DNA of 64,000 bases from the NCBI GenBank assembly GCA_902465605.1, contig CABQNT010000006.1, positions 1-64,000 of the forward strand. Direction: 5' to 3'. This document shows positions 8,375 through 16,701 of the stretch, in pieces. Each line of letters begins with the position of its first letter. Position 1 is the stretch's first letter. Source of the DNA: Prevotella sp902465605 (GTDB lineage: Bacteria > Bacteroidota > Bacteroidia > Bacteroidales > Bacteroidaceae). The notes under the pieces were generated by a model. It was not told where the DNA came from and ran no database searches. It was given only the letters and a program-made list of their open reading frames with translations. The translations under genes were made by a program, and so were the position numbers.

Positions 8375-9733
8375 ATGGTTACAGATATTTTGATGAATAT
8401 TGCAAGTCAGCTACTCACCATGGGACTGCCCTCTATCGACCAAAGCCTTGAGAAGCTGCTGGTGGCGATGGAGACTTTTCCGAAGTCGGCGGTGCTGGGC
8501 AACACCGTGGGCTACGCCCGTGTCATAGGCTTGTGCCTCGCCCTTTGTGTGGGTTCCTACGAGTGCTGGATGATGATGCTTGGGCGTAGGGCGATGGACG
8601 TAATGAAACTTCTCCGCATCGTGGGACTGTCCATCTGCATCACTTACAGTTCTTGGATCTGTCAGGAACTGGCCCGACCGGGCAAAGCGTTGGAGGCGAC
8701 CACCAAACAGATGGCGAGCAGCAAGAACAAGGAAGTGGCTGCGCTGGAACTCAAAGTAGCACAGAAGCAGTCGGACTATCTCAAGCGACTCCGCCAGGTG
8801 CAGGACAGTATTGAGACAGCGAAGCAGGTACAGACCATCGGGGAGGATGCCCATTGGTGGGATAAGCTCATCTACAACATGGAAAATCTGGGCACGACCA
8901 TCAACAATTATGCGCAGCGAGCCACCGTAGCTGCTGAGACAAAGGTGTCGGAATGGATAAACGACGTGATACGCTTCATCGGTGAACTGATATTCCAGAT
9001 GTCGTATTATGGCATCTTGGTAGCCCAGCGTATTTTCATGGCTATACTGGCCACATTTGCCCCCATCATGTTCGCCCTCTCGATAGTACCGCCATGGAGC
9101 AGTGCATGGTCGCAATGGATCAGCAAATATCTGTCCTTGTCGCTATGGGGATTTGTCACCTATATGTGCCTGTACTATATCGACTTCATCCTGATGTATA
9201 ACCTCGGAGAGGACCTCAATGCCTATGGCAGGCTTCTGCAGGGGCAGGTGAACTCTTGGGGACAGATAGGCGCTTTGGGCATTCAGGGCATCGGCTCCAA
9301 CTGCATGTATGCTATGGGTATGCTGGTGGGTGCCTATATCATCCGTTTCGTCCCTGAAGTGGCATCATGGCTAATTCCAGGGGGTGTGAGTTCAAGTGCT
9401 GGCAGTGCAGCTGGAGGTGTCGTGGCAGGAGCCGTGGGCGGAGCTGTGGGCAGTGCCGCTTCTACTGGAGTGGGTATCGCTTCAGTGGCTACACCAATGG
9501 CGGGCGCGGCAGTCTCTGGTGCGGCGCATCTTGGCGCGGCTGGTATGGCAGGAGCTGTGAGCGGTGCAAGTGGCTATTCCGATGGCGGAGTGGCTACTAT
9601 GGCTGGAGTCATGGGAGGCGCTGCCTCAGGTGTGGCGAAAGAGGCCAAACACATGTTCAAAGAAAGCTCTGCTGGCAAGGCGGCATCGAAGATGGGCAAC
9701 TCCATGAGAGATTCTTACAACAGAGGAAAATAA
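8375..9733 (+). CDS. traJ: TraJ, VirB6-like polytopic membrane protein
   Basis: A 452-residue inner-membrane protein of the TraJ/VirB6-type. Hydrophobic helices are seen near residues 47-72, 205-240, 255-280 and 305-330, with a charged helical stretch at 105-180. The last 120 residues are dominated by glycine, alanine and serine with repeated AGAVGGAVGSA-like runs, a low-complexity tail seen in some TraJ homologues. VirB6-like proteins form the inner-membrane part of the DNA pore. It follows the DUF5045-like gene by four bases and precedes TraK. Confidence 0.85.
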   Translation: MVTDILMNIASQLLTMGLPSIDQSLEKLLVAMETFPKSAVLGNTVGYARVIGLCLALCVGSYECWMMMLGRRAMDVMKLLRIVGLSICITYSSWICQELARPGKALEATTKQMASSKNKEVAALELKVAQKQSDYLKRLRQVQDSIETAKQVQTIGEDAHWWDKLIYNMENLGTTINNYAQRATVAAETKVSEWINDVIRFIGELIFQMSYYGILVAQRIFMAILATFAPIMFALSIVPPWSSAWSQWISKYLSLSLWGFVTYMCLYYIDFILMYNLGEDLNAYGRLLQGQVNSWGQIGALGIQGIGSNCMYAMGMLVGAYIIRFVPEVASWLIPGGVSSSAGSAAGGVVAGAVGGAVGSAASTGVGIASVATPMAGAAVSGAAHLGAAGMAGAVSGASGYSDGGVATMAGVMGGAASGVAKEAKHMFKESSAGKAASKMGNSMRDSYNRGK

Positions 9734-9750
9734 ACTAAAAACGACAGGAT

Positions 9751-10347
9751 ATGTTAATACAAAGTTTGGAACAGAAAACAAGGCTCGCACTGACAACTGT
9801 ACTGCTGACCATCATCGGCAGTGCGGTGGTCTGTGCCTGCTGCATCTTCTACTGTGCCAAGTTGGTAACGGAAGAGCGTAATCAGATTTATGTCCTCGAT
9901 GGCGACATTCCTTTCCTCGCTGAAAGGAGTAAGCAAGAGGCGAATTTTGTCATGGAGGCAAAAGCACACATCCAGCTCTTCCATCAGTATTTCTTCAACC
10001 TGCCGCCCGACGACGACTATATCAAATGGACGTTGTCCAAAGCCATTTATATGGCGGACGGTACGGCTCTCAAACAGAAACAGGCGATGGAGGAAAACGG
10101 TTTTTACTCGGACATTGTCTCTTCTTCGGCCGTGTGCACGATCATCTGCGACTCCATCAAGCTGGACGAACACACTCGGAAGTTCAAATACTACGGTACG
10201 CAGATTATTAAACGCCGTTCACGGGATATGAAACGTTCCCTCGTCACGGTGGGCAGCATTGAGAATGTGCCCCGTACAAGGAACAATCCGCACGGCTTGC
10301 TGATTACCAACTGGCGGACACTGGAGAATAAGGATTTAGACTACTAA
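9751..10347 (+). CDS. traK: TraK, VirB8-like conjugation protein
   Basis: A 198-residue bitopic membrane protein. A single membrane helix (about residues 17-38, LTIIGSAVVCACCIFYCAKL) is followed by a periplasmic domain, matching the TraK family of Bacteroidetes elements, which is analogous to VirB8, a scaffold joining inner-membrane and core-complex parts. Conserved features include the segment around VLDGDIPFLA and the C-terminal NPHGLLITNW. It is followed by TraL after four bases, so TraK to TraM are almost certainly co-translated. Confidence 0.85.
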   Translation: MLIQSLEQKTRLALTTVLLTIIGSAVVCACCIFYCAKLVTEERNQIYVLDGDIPFLAERSKQEANFVMEAKAHIQLFHQYFFNLPPDDDYIKWTLSKAIYMADGTALKQKQAMEENGFYSDIVSSSAVCTIICDSIKLDEHTRKFKYYGTQIIKRRSRDMKRSLVTVGSIENVPRTRNNPHGLLITNWRTLENKDLDY

Positions 10348-10351
10348 AGGT

Positions 10352-10831
10352 ATGAAGAAGAAAATAAAACGTGCGAAAGCAGCGAAAGCAAGATGGGAAC
10401 AGGAGGCTAAGGGCAAGGTGGAATCCTTCGTGAGGAAGCTCTCCCGTCAGTGGAAGATACGGGAGCGGATAGATGCTGCCAACGCATGGGCAGTGAAACA
10501 CCCGAAGCGCACGGTGGGCATGACCATCGGTGCGCTGGTCTGTTCGCTCTGCTTGGGGATAGTAGTGTCCCTCTATACTCCGCAACCCAGCAAGGATATT
10601 GTGGAGGAGATAGAGAATGTGCAGCCTATGTTCGCTGGACTGCAGAGCATACAGAATGGCAAGAATGTACAGGTTCGGGAGGTCGGACAGCTGGCCCTCC
10701 GTGGACAACAGCTCAAATGGGAGTTGGATTCCTTGGTGCATATCCCTGTCAAGACGCATCAGGATTCGGCACTGATCATCTATAAATACAAGCAACTCGA
10801 AATGATAGTGGCTAACTTAAAATATCAATGA
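10352..10831 (+). CDS. traL: TraL, DUF3989-type conjugation protein
   Basis: A 159-residue protein with a strongly basic N-terminus, one membrane helix around residues 54-72 (GMTIGALVCSLCLGIVVSL) and a short periplasmic tail. This size and topology match the TraL (DUF3989) proteins that lie between TraK and TraM in Bacteroidetes conjugative transposons. Its mechanistic role is not well defined; position suggests it helps anchor the TraM-TraN core complex. One base separates its stop from the TraM start. Confidence 0.75.
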   Translation: MKKKIKRAKAAKARWEQEAKGKVESFVRKLSRQWKIRERIDAANAWAVKHPKRTVGMTIGALVCSLCLGIVVSLYTPQPSKDIVEEIENVQPMFAGLQSIQNGKNVQVREVGQLALRGQQLKWELDSLVHIPVKTHQDSALIIYKYKQLEMIVANLKYQ

Positions 10832-10832
10832 T

Positions 10833-12221
10833 ATGAAAGAACTGATAAAGAAATTCTTGCTTAAAGCTGGACTGAGAAAGGAGGATAATCCGTCGAGCGC
10901 TGTACGGACGGAGGCTTATGCAGAAGCGCAGGGCGAAAATAAGGAAGAGTCCGACGAAAGGGAAAAGACAAGTCCGAAAGAACCTCCAGTGGTGAAGCCC
11001 TTATCACAGGGCAAAAGCTGGTGGCGCATCGACTTCAAGCAGCCCAAGTATATCTTTCCCTTGGCTATCCTCCTGCCTATCTTGTTCCTAGGCTATGAGC
11101 TGATGGGTGTGTTCGGCGGTACGGACAACACAAAGAAGGGTGTCGCCACGGACAGCATCAACGCCTCCCTGCCCACGGCGGTCAATGATGAAATGGGGGA
11201 CAAGATGGCGGAGATGAACAAACGCTATAACGAGGAAGATGCGGCATCGGCAGTGAACGGCATCGGTGAGGACCAGCCACAACAGGACTCGCTCAGCAAC
11301 AGCTATCAGGAACATGAACTGGATGAGATAGACCGGCAGAACGCTATCAATGCCCAGCGGCAGAAGGATATGGAAACCTTGCAGCAGCGACTGGCACAGT
11401 CACGGAAGCATATAAACGCCTATGAGGGTGGCAGCTACGGGGGCGCATCCGGATATGGTTCGGCCAGCAGCTATGGGCGTAGTTCCCGACAGGCTGAAAT
11501 GGATGACTATGCAAAGGAGGTGGATGCGATTCAGAAGAGGAGTCTTACAAGACAGAAGGCATTGGAGAAGAGCATGGGTATTGGTGACGAGGATGAAAGT
11601 GCCAAAGTGTCAAAAGTGCCACAGTATTTTGGTGCTCCCAACCGTAAACATGAAGAGAAACCGGCCATCGTCAAGAAAGTGATGGAGGGCAATGCAGATA
11701 AGTTCAATACCGTCAGTGCCGAACCTACAGCGGACGTGCCGTTGATCCGTGCCATGATAGACAAGACGACCAAGGCACATGAGGGTACGCGACTCCGCTT
11801 CAAGCTCCTCGATGATGTGACGCTCAAAGGTACAAGACTGAAGAAGGGCACCTACCTCTATGGTACAGTGACGGGATTCGGTCAGCAGCGTGTGATGGCT
11901 TCCATCACCAGCATCTTGGTTAAGGATAAGTTCATCAAGGTGGGACTATCCGTCTATGACAATGACGGCATGGAGGGCTTTTATGTGCCGGAATCGGCAT
12001 TCCGTGACTTGATGAAGGATGCCAAGGCGAACGCCTTGCAGAGCAATATAAACTTCGACGGTGGGTATGGCGGGGGACTGAGTTCTGAGGCAGTGGCTCT
12101 GCAGGCCCTACAGAACATGTACCAGTCAGCAACCTCTGCCGTATCTGCCAATATCAGAAAGAACAAGGCACGGATCAAGTACAACACCATCGTCTATCTG
12201 GTCAATACCAATGCTGAGTAG
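10833..12221 (+). CDS. traM: TraM, VirB10-like core-complex protein
   Basis: A 462-residue TraM-family protein. A charged cytoplasmic region (residues 1-70) precedes a membrane helix (about 74-93, FPLAILLPILFLGYELMG), followed by a periplasmic linker rich in Q, E, G and Y and a C-terminal beta-rich domain from about residue 290 (LIRAMIDKTTKAHEGTRLRF ... YGTVTGFGQQRV). The architecture is that of VirB10, which spans the periplasm and gates the outer-membrane pore. TraN (VirB9-like) follows 30 bases later, the expected partner. Confidence 0.9.
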   Translation: MKELIKKFLLKAGLRKEDNPSSAVRTEAYAEAQGENKEESDEREKTSPKEPPVVKPLSQGKSWWRIDFKQPKYIFPLAILLPILFLGYELMGVFGGTDNTKKGVATDSINASLPTAVNDEMGDKMAEMNKRYNEEDAASAVNGIGEDQPQQDSLSNSYQEHELDEIDRQNAINAQRQKDMETLQQRLAQSRKHINAYEGGSYGGASGYGSASSYGRSSRQAEMDDYAKEVDAIQKRSLTRQKALEKSMGIGDEDESAKVSKVPQYFGAPNRKHEEKPAIVKKVMEGNADKFNTVSAEPTADVPLIRAMIDKTTKAHEGTRLRFKLLDDVTLKGTRLKKGTYLYGTVTGFGQQRVMASITSILVKDKFIKVGLSVYDNDGMEGFYVPESAFRDLMKDAKANALQSNINFDGGYGGGLSSEAVALQALQNMYQSATSAVSANIRKNKARIKYNTIVYLVNTNAE

Positions 12222-12251
12222 CATTCAACAATTCATCAAACATTAGAAAAT

Positions 12252-13187
12252 ATGAAGCAGTTTTTAGTTATCATGGTTGCCCTCATGGGATTGTGTGGCA
12301 GCCTTCAGGCACAGAAAATGTATAAGAACAGTGAGGCAGACTCGGTTTCGGTGAGATATATCCGCAACGCAAGGCCCACGGACAGCTACATCTTTGACGA
12401 GAACAGACGCAAGGATGTGGTGTTTGTCAACGAAGAGGTGACAACGCATCTGCTGATGCCAGAGAATATCAAGCTCGTGGACATTTCGACGAACAAGATT
12501 GTAGGTAACCAGTGTACGGACAATATCGTGCGTATTAAACCCTCCAGGAGAATGTACGACAATGAGTTGGTAGGTACAGTTACCGTTATCGGTGAGCGGC
12601 ATATCGTACAACTCAACGTGGTTTATACTGCCGGACCAGCGAAAGCCAACTCCATCTACCGCATCAAGAACGGGGATATGGGCAGATATGAGAATCCCGA
12701 CGTGACGATGCCACGTAAAGAAATGGCAGCCTACGCCTGGGCTATCTTTGCCAGTAAACCGCAAAAGCATATCCGTTCCCATGAGTATGGCATCAGGGCA
12801 AGAGTGAACAATATCTTCAGCATCGGTGATTATTTCTTCATCGATTATTCACTCTACAATGCCACCAAAATCAAGTATGACATCAGTGAGGTACGCATCA
12901 AACTCACGGACAAGAAGGAACTGAAGGCCACCAATTCGCAGACAATTGAGCTGACTCCGGTCTTTTCCCTAAACAGTGCCAAGAGCTTCAAGAAGGCATA
13001 TCGTAACGTGCTGGTACTCGACAAGCTGACCTTTCCTGAAGAGAAGGTGCTGAAACTGGAGATTTCGGAGGAACAGATTTCTGGTCGTGTCGTCACACTC
13101 AACATCGACTATAAGGATATTCTTCATGCCGATGGCATTGGTGAACAGATAATGGCGTTCCTCCCGGTTCTTAATTCTCAAAAGTAG
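12252..13187 (+). CDS. traN: TraN, VirB9-like core-complex protein (DUF4138)
   Basis: A 311-residue exported protein with a signal peptide (residues 1-20, ending SLQAQ) and a beta-rich body typical of TraN/DUF4138, the Bacteroidetes counterpart of VirB9. Recognisable blocks are the N-terminal region with VFVNEEVTTHLLMPENIKLV and the central region with HEYGIRARVNNIFSIGDYFF. It is expected to associate with TraM at the outer membrane to form the core of the mating channel. The coupling-protein gene begins five bases downstream. Confidence 0.9.
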   Translation: MKQFLVIMVALMGLCGSLQAQKMYKNSEADSVSVRYIRNARPTDSYIFDENRRKDVVFVNEEVTTHLLMPENIKLVDISTNKIVGNQCTDNIVRIKPSRRMYDNELVGTVTVIGERHIVQLNVVYTAGPAKANSIYRIKNGDMGRYENPDVTMPRKEMAAYAWAIFASKPQKHIRSHEYGIRARVNNIFSIGDYFFIDYSLYNATKIKYDISEVRIKLTDKKELKATNSQTIELTPVFSLNSAKSFKKAYRNVLVLDKLTFPEEKVLKLEISEEQISGRVVTLNIDYKDILHADGIGEQIMAFLPVLNSQK

Positions 13188-13191
13188 CATC

Positions 13192-15510
13192 ATGGCAGTA
13201 GAAGAGACAAGGGAACAGCAACAGATGTACAACACGTTCAGGAGTTGCATCTACCTTTTCTTGATTGTAGAGCTGATCATGAATCTCCCCATCACGGCGG
13301 ACAACCGTGTGACGGGATTTATCCTGGAACTCATCACACGCTTCAAGGTTTTCAACAATGTGGCATCGTGTAAGCTCATCGAACTGATATGTATTGGTGT
13401 GACATGCATCGGTACACGTCCACAGAAGGCGTTGAAGTTCAATGTCAAAACGATGGTGCTTTACCCTATCGGCATCGGCATTACGTTTATCGCACTCTGC
13501 ATGATGCTTCATAAGGGCATCTGGGGTGGAGTTTCATTTGGCTTCCCTACCAATCGCGTGCTCTACGCCATGACTTCCATCATCGGAACGATGCTTCTGC
13601 ATCAGGGGTTAGATGGTATCTCTCGCTACTACAATTACAAATTGGGTGAAGACCGTTTCAACTTTGAGAACGAGTCGTTCCAGCAGTCGGAGGAACTGAA
13701 TGAGAATCCTTACTCGGTGAATATCCCGATGATTTACTATTTCAAGAGACGGATGCACAAGGGGTGGATCAATATTGTCAATCCCTTCCGGGGTACCATC
13801 GTGCTGGGTACGCCCGGCTCTGGTAAGTCCTTCGGCATCATCGACCCGTTTATCCGTCAGCATGCGGCCAAGGGGTTTGCCATGATGGTGTACGACTATA
13901 AGTTTCCGACATTGGGAAAGACGCTGTTCTATCAGTACTGCAAGAACAAGAAACTCGGTAGGTTACCAGAGAACTGTGGTTTCCATATCGTGAACTTTAC
14001 CGATGTAGAGTATTCTAACCGCATCAATCCTATTCAACGGAAGTATATCCCTGACTTGGCAGCAGCGGCAGAGACAGCTGCAACGTTGCTTGAATCGCTT
14101 AACAAGGGGGGCGACAAGAAAGGCGGCTCGGAGGCGTTTTTTCAGAACTCGGCCATCAACTTCCTCTCAGCCATCATCTACTTCTTCGTGAACTTTCACC
14201 CGACAGGATTCAAGGACGGCAAAAAACTTACAAGGTACATCAAGTACAGGGGCAAGAAACTGAAATTGATTACAAAGAACTGGCATGACTACCGGGCTGT
14301 CGATAAGGACGGTAACATGATTCTCGACTTTGTGGATGAGCTGAGCCACGATGTGTCAGTGGATGAGGATGGCATGTTCGTGGATCTGAATGACTTCACG
14401 TATATCAGCCGTAACGGGCAGAGAGTGCATATCACTTCGTCCTGGTATGAGGACGAGCAAGGGCAGGTGGTGGAGCCTGACACCATCACCGGCGAATATT
14501 CCGATATGCCGCATGTTCTATCCTTCTTAGGCAAGCAGTACAGTGACGTGTTCGACATCCTGATGCAGGACCAGAAGATACTCTCGCTCATGGCTCCGTT
14601 CCAGTCGGCTTATACCAACAAGGCGATGGACCAGCTCGAAGGTATGGTGGGTACACTCCGTGTCAATGCAGCTCGCTTGGTTTCTCCGGAAGCCTACTGG
14701 ATTTTTACAGGGGATGACTTCGACCTGAAGATTTCGGACCCTGCCAGCCCCTCGTATCTTGTGATTGCCAACGACCCGGAAAAGGAACAGATAGTGGGTG
14801 CGCTTAATGCACTGGTGTTGAACCGTCTCGTTACCCGTGTGAACAGCAGAGGGAATATCCCTGTTTCCATCATCGTGGATGAGTTGCCAACCTTGTACTT
14901 TCATAAAATTGACCGACTTATAGGTACGGCGCGTAGCAATAAGGTGGCGGTGACACTGGGCTTTCAGGAACTGCCACAGCTGGAGGCGGACTATGGCAAG
15001 AACGGTATGCAGAAGATTATCACCACTTGCGGTAACATCTTCATGGGTGCCGCCCGTAACAAGGAGACACTGGAATGGGCACAGAACGACGTGTTCGGCA
15101 AGGCGAAGCAGACTTCCAAATCCATCACCATCAATGACCAAAAGGTTTCCACGTCTATATCGGAACGGCTGGACTATCTGGTGCCAGCTGCCAAGATAGC
15201 GGACATGGCAACGGGTTGGCTGGCAGGTCAGTCGGCTCGTGACTTCACGCCTACCGAGGGTAGTATGATGCAGGGCTTTGACATCGAGAAGTCGGAGGAG
15301 TTCAAGACCTCGAAGTATTTTTGTAAGACGCACTTCGACATGGCGCAGATTAAACAGGAAGAAAGTCTGTATGCAGACCTGCCGAAAATCTATCAGTTTG
15401 CCTCTAACCGTGAGAAGGAAATCATGCTCGGTCGTAACTTCAAGCGGGTCAATGACGAGGTGGACGCGATGATTGCAGAGTTATTGGGCAAAGAAAAGAA
15501 AACAAAGTGA
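13192..15510 (+). CDS. mobC: type IV coupling protein (MobC / VirD4-TraG family)
   Basis: A 772-residue coupling ATPase that delivers the relaxase-DNA complex to the channel. Membrane helices lie in the first 145 residues (around 17-35, 90-110 and 118-140). The Walker A motif GTPGSGKS is near residues 204-211 and the Walker B segment IIVDELPTLYF near residue 560, followed by the conserved GFQELPQLEADYG block. Bacteroidetes T4CPs of this kind are commonly named MobC. No relaxase (MobB) gene flanks it, which is unusual because the two are frequently adjacent; it must be encoded outside the window. Confidence 0.9.
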   Translation: MAVEETREQQQMYNTFRSCIYLFLIVELIMNLPITADNRVTGFILELITRFKVFNNVASCKLIELICIGVTCIGTRPQKALKFNVKTMVLYPIGIGITFIALCMMLHKGIWGGVSFGFPTNRVLYAMTSIIGTMLLHQGLDGISRYYNYKLGEDRFNFENESFQQSEELNENPYSVNIPMIYYFKRRMHKGWINIVNPFRGTIVLGTPGSGKSFGIIDPFIRQHAAKGFAMMVYDYKFPTLGKTLFYQYCKNKKLGRLPENCGFHIVNFTDVEYSNRINPIQRKYIPDLAAAAETAATLLESLNKGGDKKGGSEAFFQNSAINFLSAIIYFFVNFHPTGFKDGKKLTRYIKYRGKKLKLITKNWHDYRAVDKDGNMILDFVDELSHDVSVDEDGMFVDLNDFTYISRNGQRVHITSSWYEDEQGQVVEPDTITGEYSDMPHVLSFLGKQYSDVFDILMQDQKILSLMAPFQSAYTNKAMDQLEGMVGTLRVNAARLVSPEAYWIFTGDDFDLKISDPASPSYLVIANDPEKEQIVGALNALVLNRLVTRVNSRGNIPVSIIVDELPTLYFHKIDRLIGTARSNKVAVTLGFQELPQLEADYGKNGMQKIITTCGNIFMGAARNKETLEWAQNDVFGKAKQTSKSITINDQKVSTSISERLDYLVPAAKIADMATGWLAGQSARDFTPTEGSMMQGFDIEKSEEFKTSKYFCKTHFDMAQIKQEESLYADLPKIYQFASNREKEIMLGRNFKRVNDEVDAMIAELLGKEKKTK

Positions 15511-15511
15511 C

Positions 15512-16159
15512 ATGATCCTCGTTCAAGCTAAAGGGTTGTCAGGTAGCGCATTGAAGGTAATTGCATTGGTGTCCATGACATTAGACCACATAGCCTATTA
15601 TCTGATGGACAAAAACATTGCCTACGATGCCATGCGAACGGTGGGTAGGATGGCTTTTCCCATCTTCGCATTTCTGCTGGTGGAGGGGTATGTGCATACC
15701 AGTTCTGTGAGGAAGTATGCGCTGAGTCTGTTCAGTTTTGCTCTTGTGTCGGATATTCCGTGGTGGCTACTGAATCATGATAATACACATAATGTGTTCT
15801 TCACCCTGCTGTTGGGATTGATTGCAATAGAAGGTATGAGTAAGATTGACAATAAACCTTTGTTATGGTGTGTTTTGATGATTACCATTTGCGCCATAGC
15901 TACATTTCTACACGTCGATTATGAGTATTCCGGCATCCTGCTGATATGTGCATTCCATATCTTTAAGCCAGATAAGGTAACAAAATGCCTTTTAGCCACA
16001 CTGTTCATGTATCAACACGGTGTAATCGGACTTTGGCTGGGCTTGGCAGTTATACTGTGTTACAATGGGCAGAGGGGATTTATCAAGGGACAGTATGCGA
16101 AGTATTTGTGCTACGCATACTATCCATTGCACTTGGTTTTATTGTGTATTGTAAGGTAA
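15512..16159 (+). CDS. traX: TraX-family membrane protein
   Basis: A 215-residue polytopic membrane protein of the TraX family. The opening MILVQAKGLSGSALKVIALVS, the early LDHIAYYL and RTVGRMAFPIFAFLLVEGY motifs, and several membrane helices across the rest are diagnostic. In the F plasmid TraX N-acetylates pilin, and the family belongs to the acyltransferase-3-like proteins. I chose the ATG at 15512, one base after the coupling-protein stop; an upstream ATG at 15473 would overlap that gene. TraX ends the transfer operon, and the next gene is on the opposite strand. Confidence 0.9.
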   Translation: MILVQAKGLSGSALKVIALVSMTLDHIAYYLMDKNIAYDAMRTVGRMAFPIFAFLLVEGYVHTSSVRKYALSLFSFALVSDIPWWLLNHDNTHNVFFTLLLGLIAIEGMSKIDNKPLLWCVLMITICAIATFLHVDYEYSGILLICAFHIFKPDKVTKCLLATLFMYQHGVIGLWLGLAVILCYNGQRGFIKGQYAKYLCYAYYPLHLVLLCIVR

Positions 16160-16227
16160 AATTGGGGAAGCTCCCCCCCTCTTGCATATAGCATTATAAC
16201 TATATGGCATATTTTTCAATATGATAT

Positions 16228-16701
16228 TTATATAATATTAGGTTCAATTTTATATAAACTATAACCATTATGAAATCCCCAATAAATGCACTTTCGTCCA
16301 ACAATAGCTAGAATTAAACCTGTTACAGAATCATCTACCTCTGCTGTTGACAAGATTATTTCCTTAATTGATGCTTCGTCTCTGCCTGATGGCCGTGGAT
16401 TATCCTCTGGATGTGTATGCCATTCACCAAAATAAATACGCGTGTGTGCTGATGTCTCAAACTCATGCTCTATAACCATATTGGCTTTTTGAAAATCACG
16501 AATACAACCACAAGTTGAAGCCTTACCTTCAATACAACAAGAATCAGACACTCCATTTATTCTGTAATGCAGACTTCCTACAACAGAACCCAAGAGTATA
16601 CCACAATCCTCATTTCCAGTCACCTGTCTTAATGACATTAATTTATCAACAACTTCGGCAGTTACTTCAAATACGATTTCATTTATTTTTATAGATTCCA
16701 C
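16228..16701 (-). CDS. cap3: Cap3-like JAMM/JAB deconjugating protease (CBASS)
   Basis: A 157-residue metalloprotease of the JAB/MPN+ family. The zinc motif is WHTHPEDNPRPSGRD (histidines at about residues 95 and 97, aspartate at 108), with a catalytic glutamate in GNEDCG near residue 31. In type II CBASS, Cap3 removes the CD-NTase from conjugates that Cap2 makes. I prefer the GTG at 16701 (13-base overlap with cap2) because the first ATG choices (16797, 16788) overlap cap2 by about 100 bases and add a basic tail unlike the fold; the longer form cannot be excluded. Last gene of the operon. Confidence 0.9.
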   Translation of the reverse strand: MESIKINEIVFEVTAEVVDKLMSLRQVTGNEDCGILLGSVVGSLHYRINGVSDSCCIEGKASTCGCIRDFQKANMVIEHEFETSAHTRIYFGEWHTHPEDNPRPSGRDEASIKEIILSTAEVDDSVTGLILAIVGRKCIYWGFHNGYSLYKIEPNII

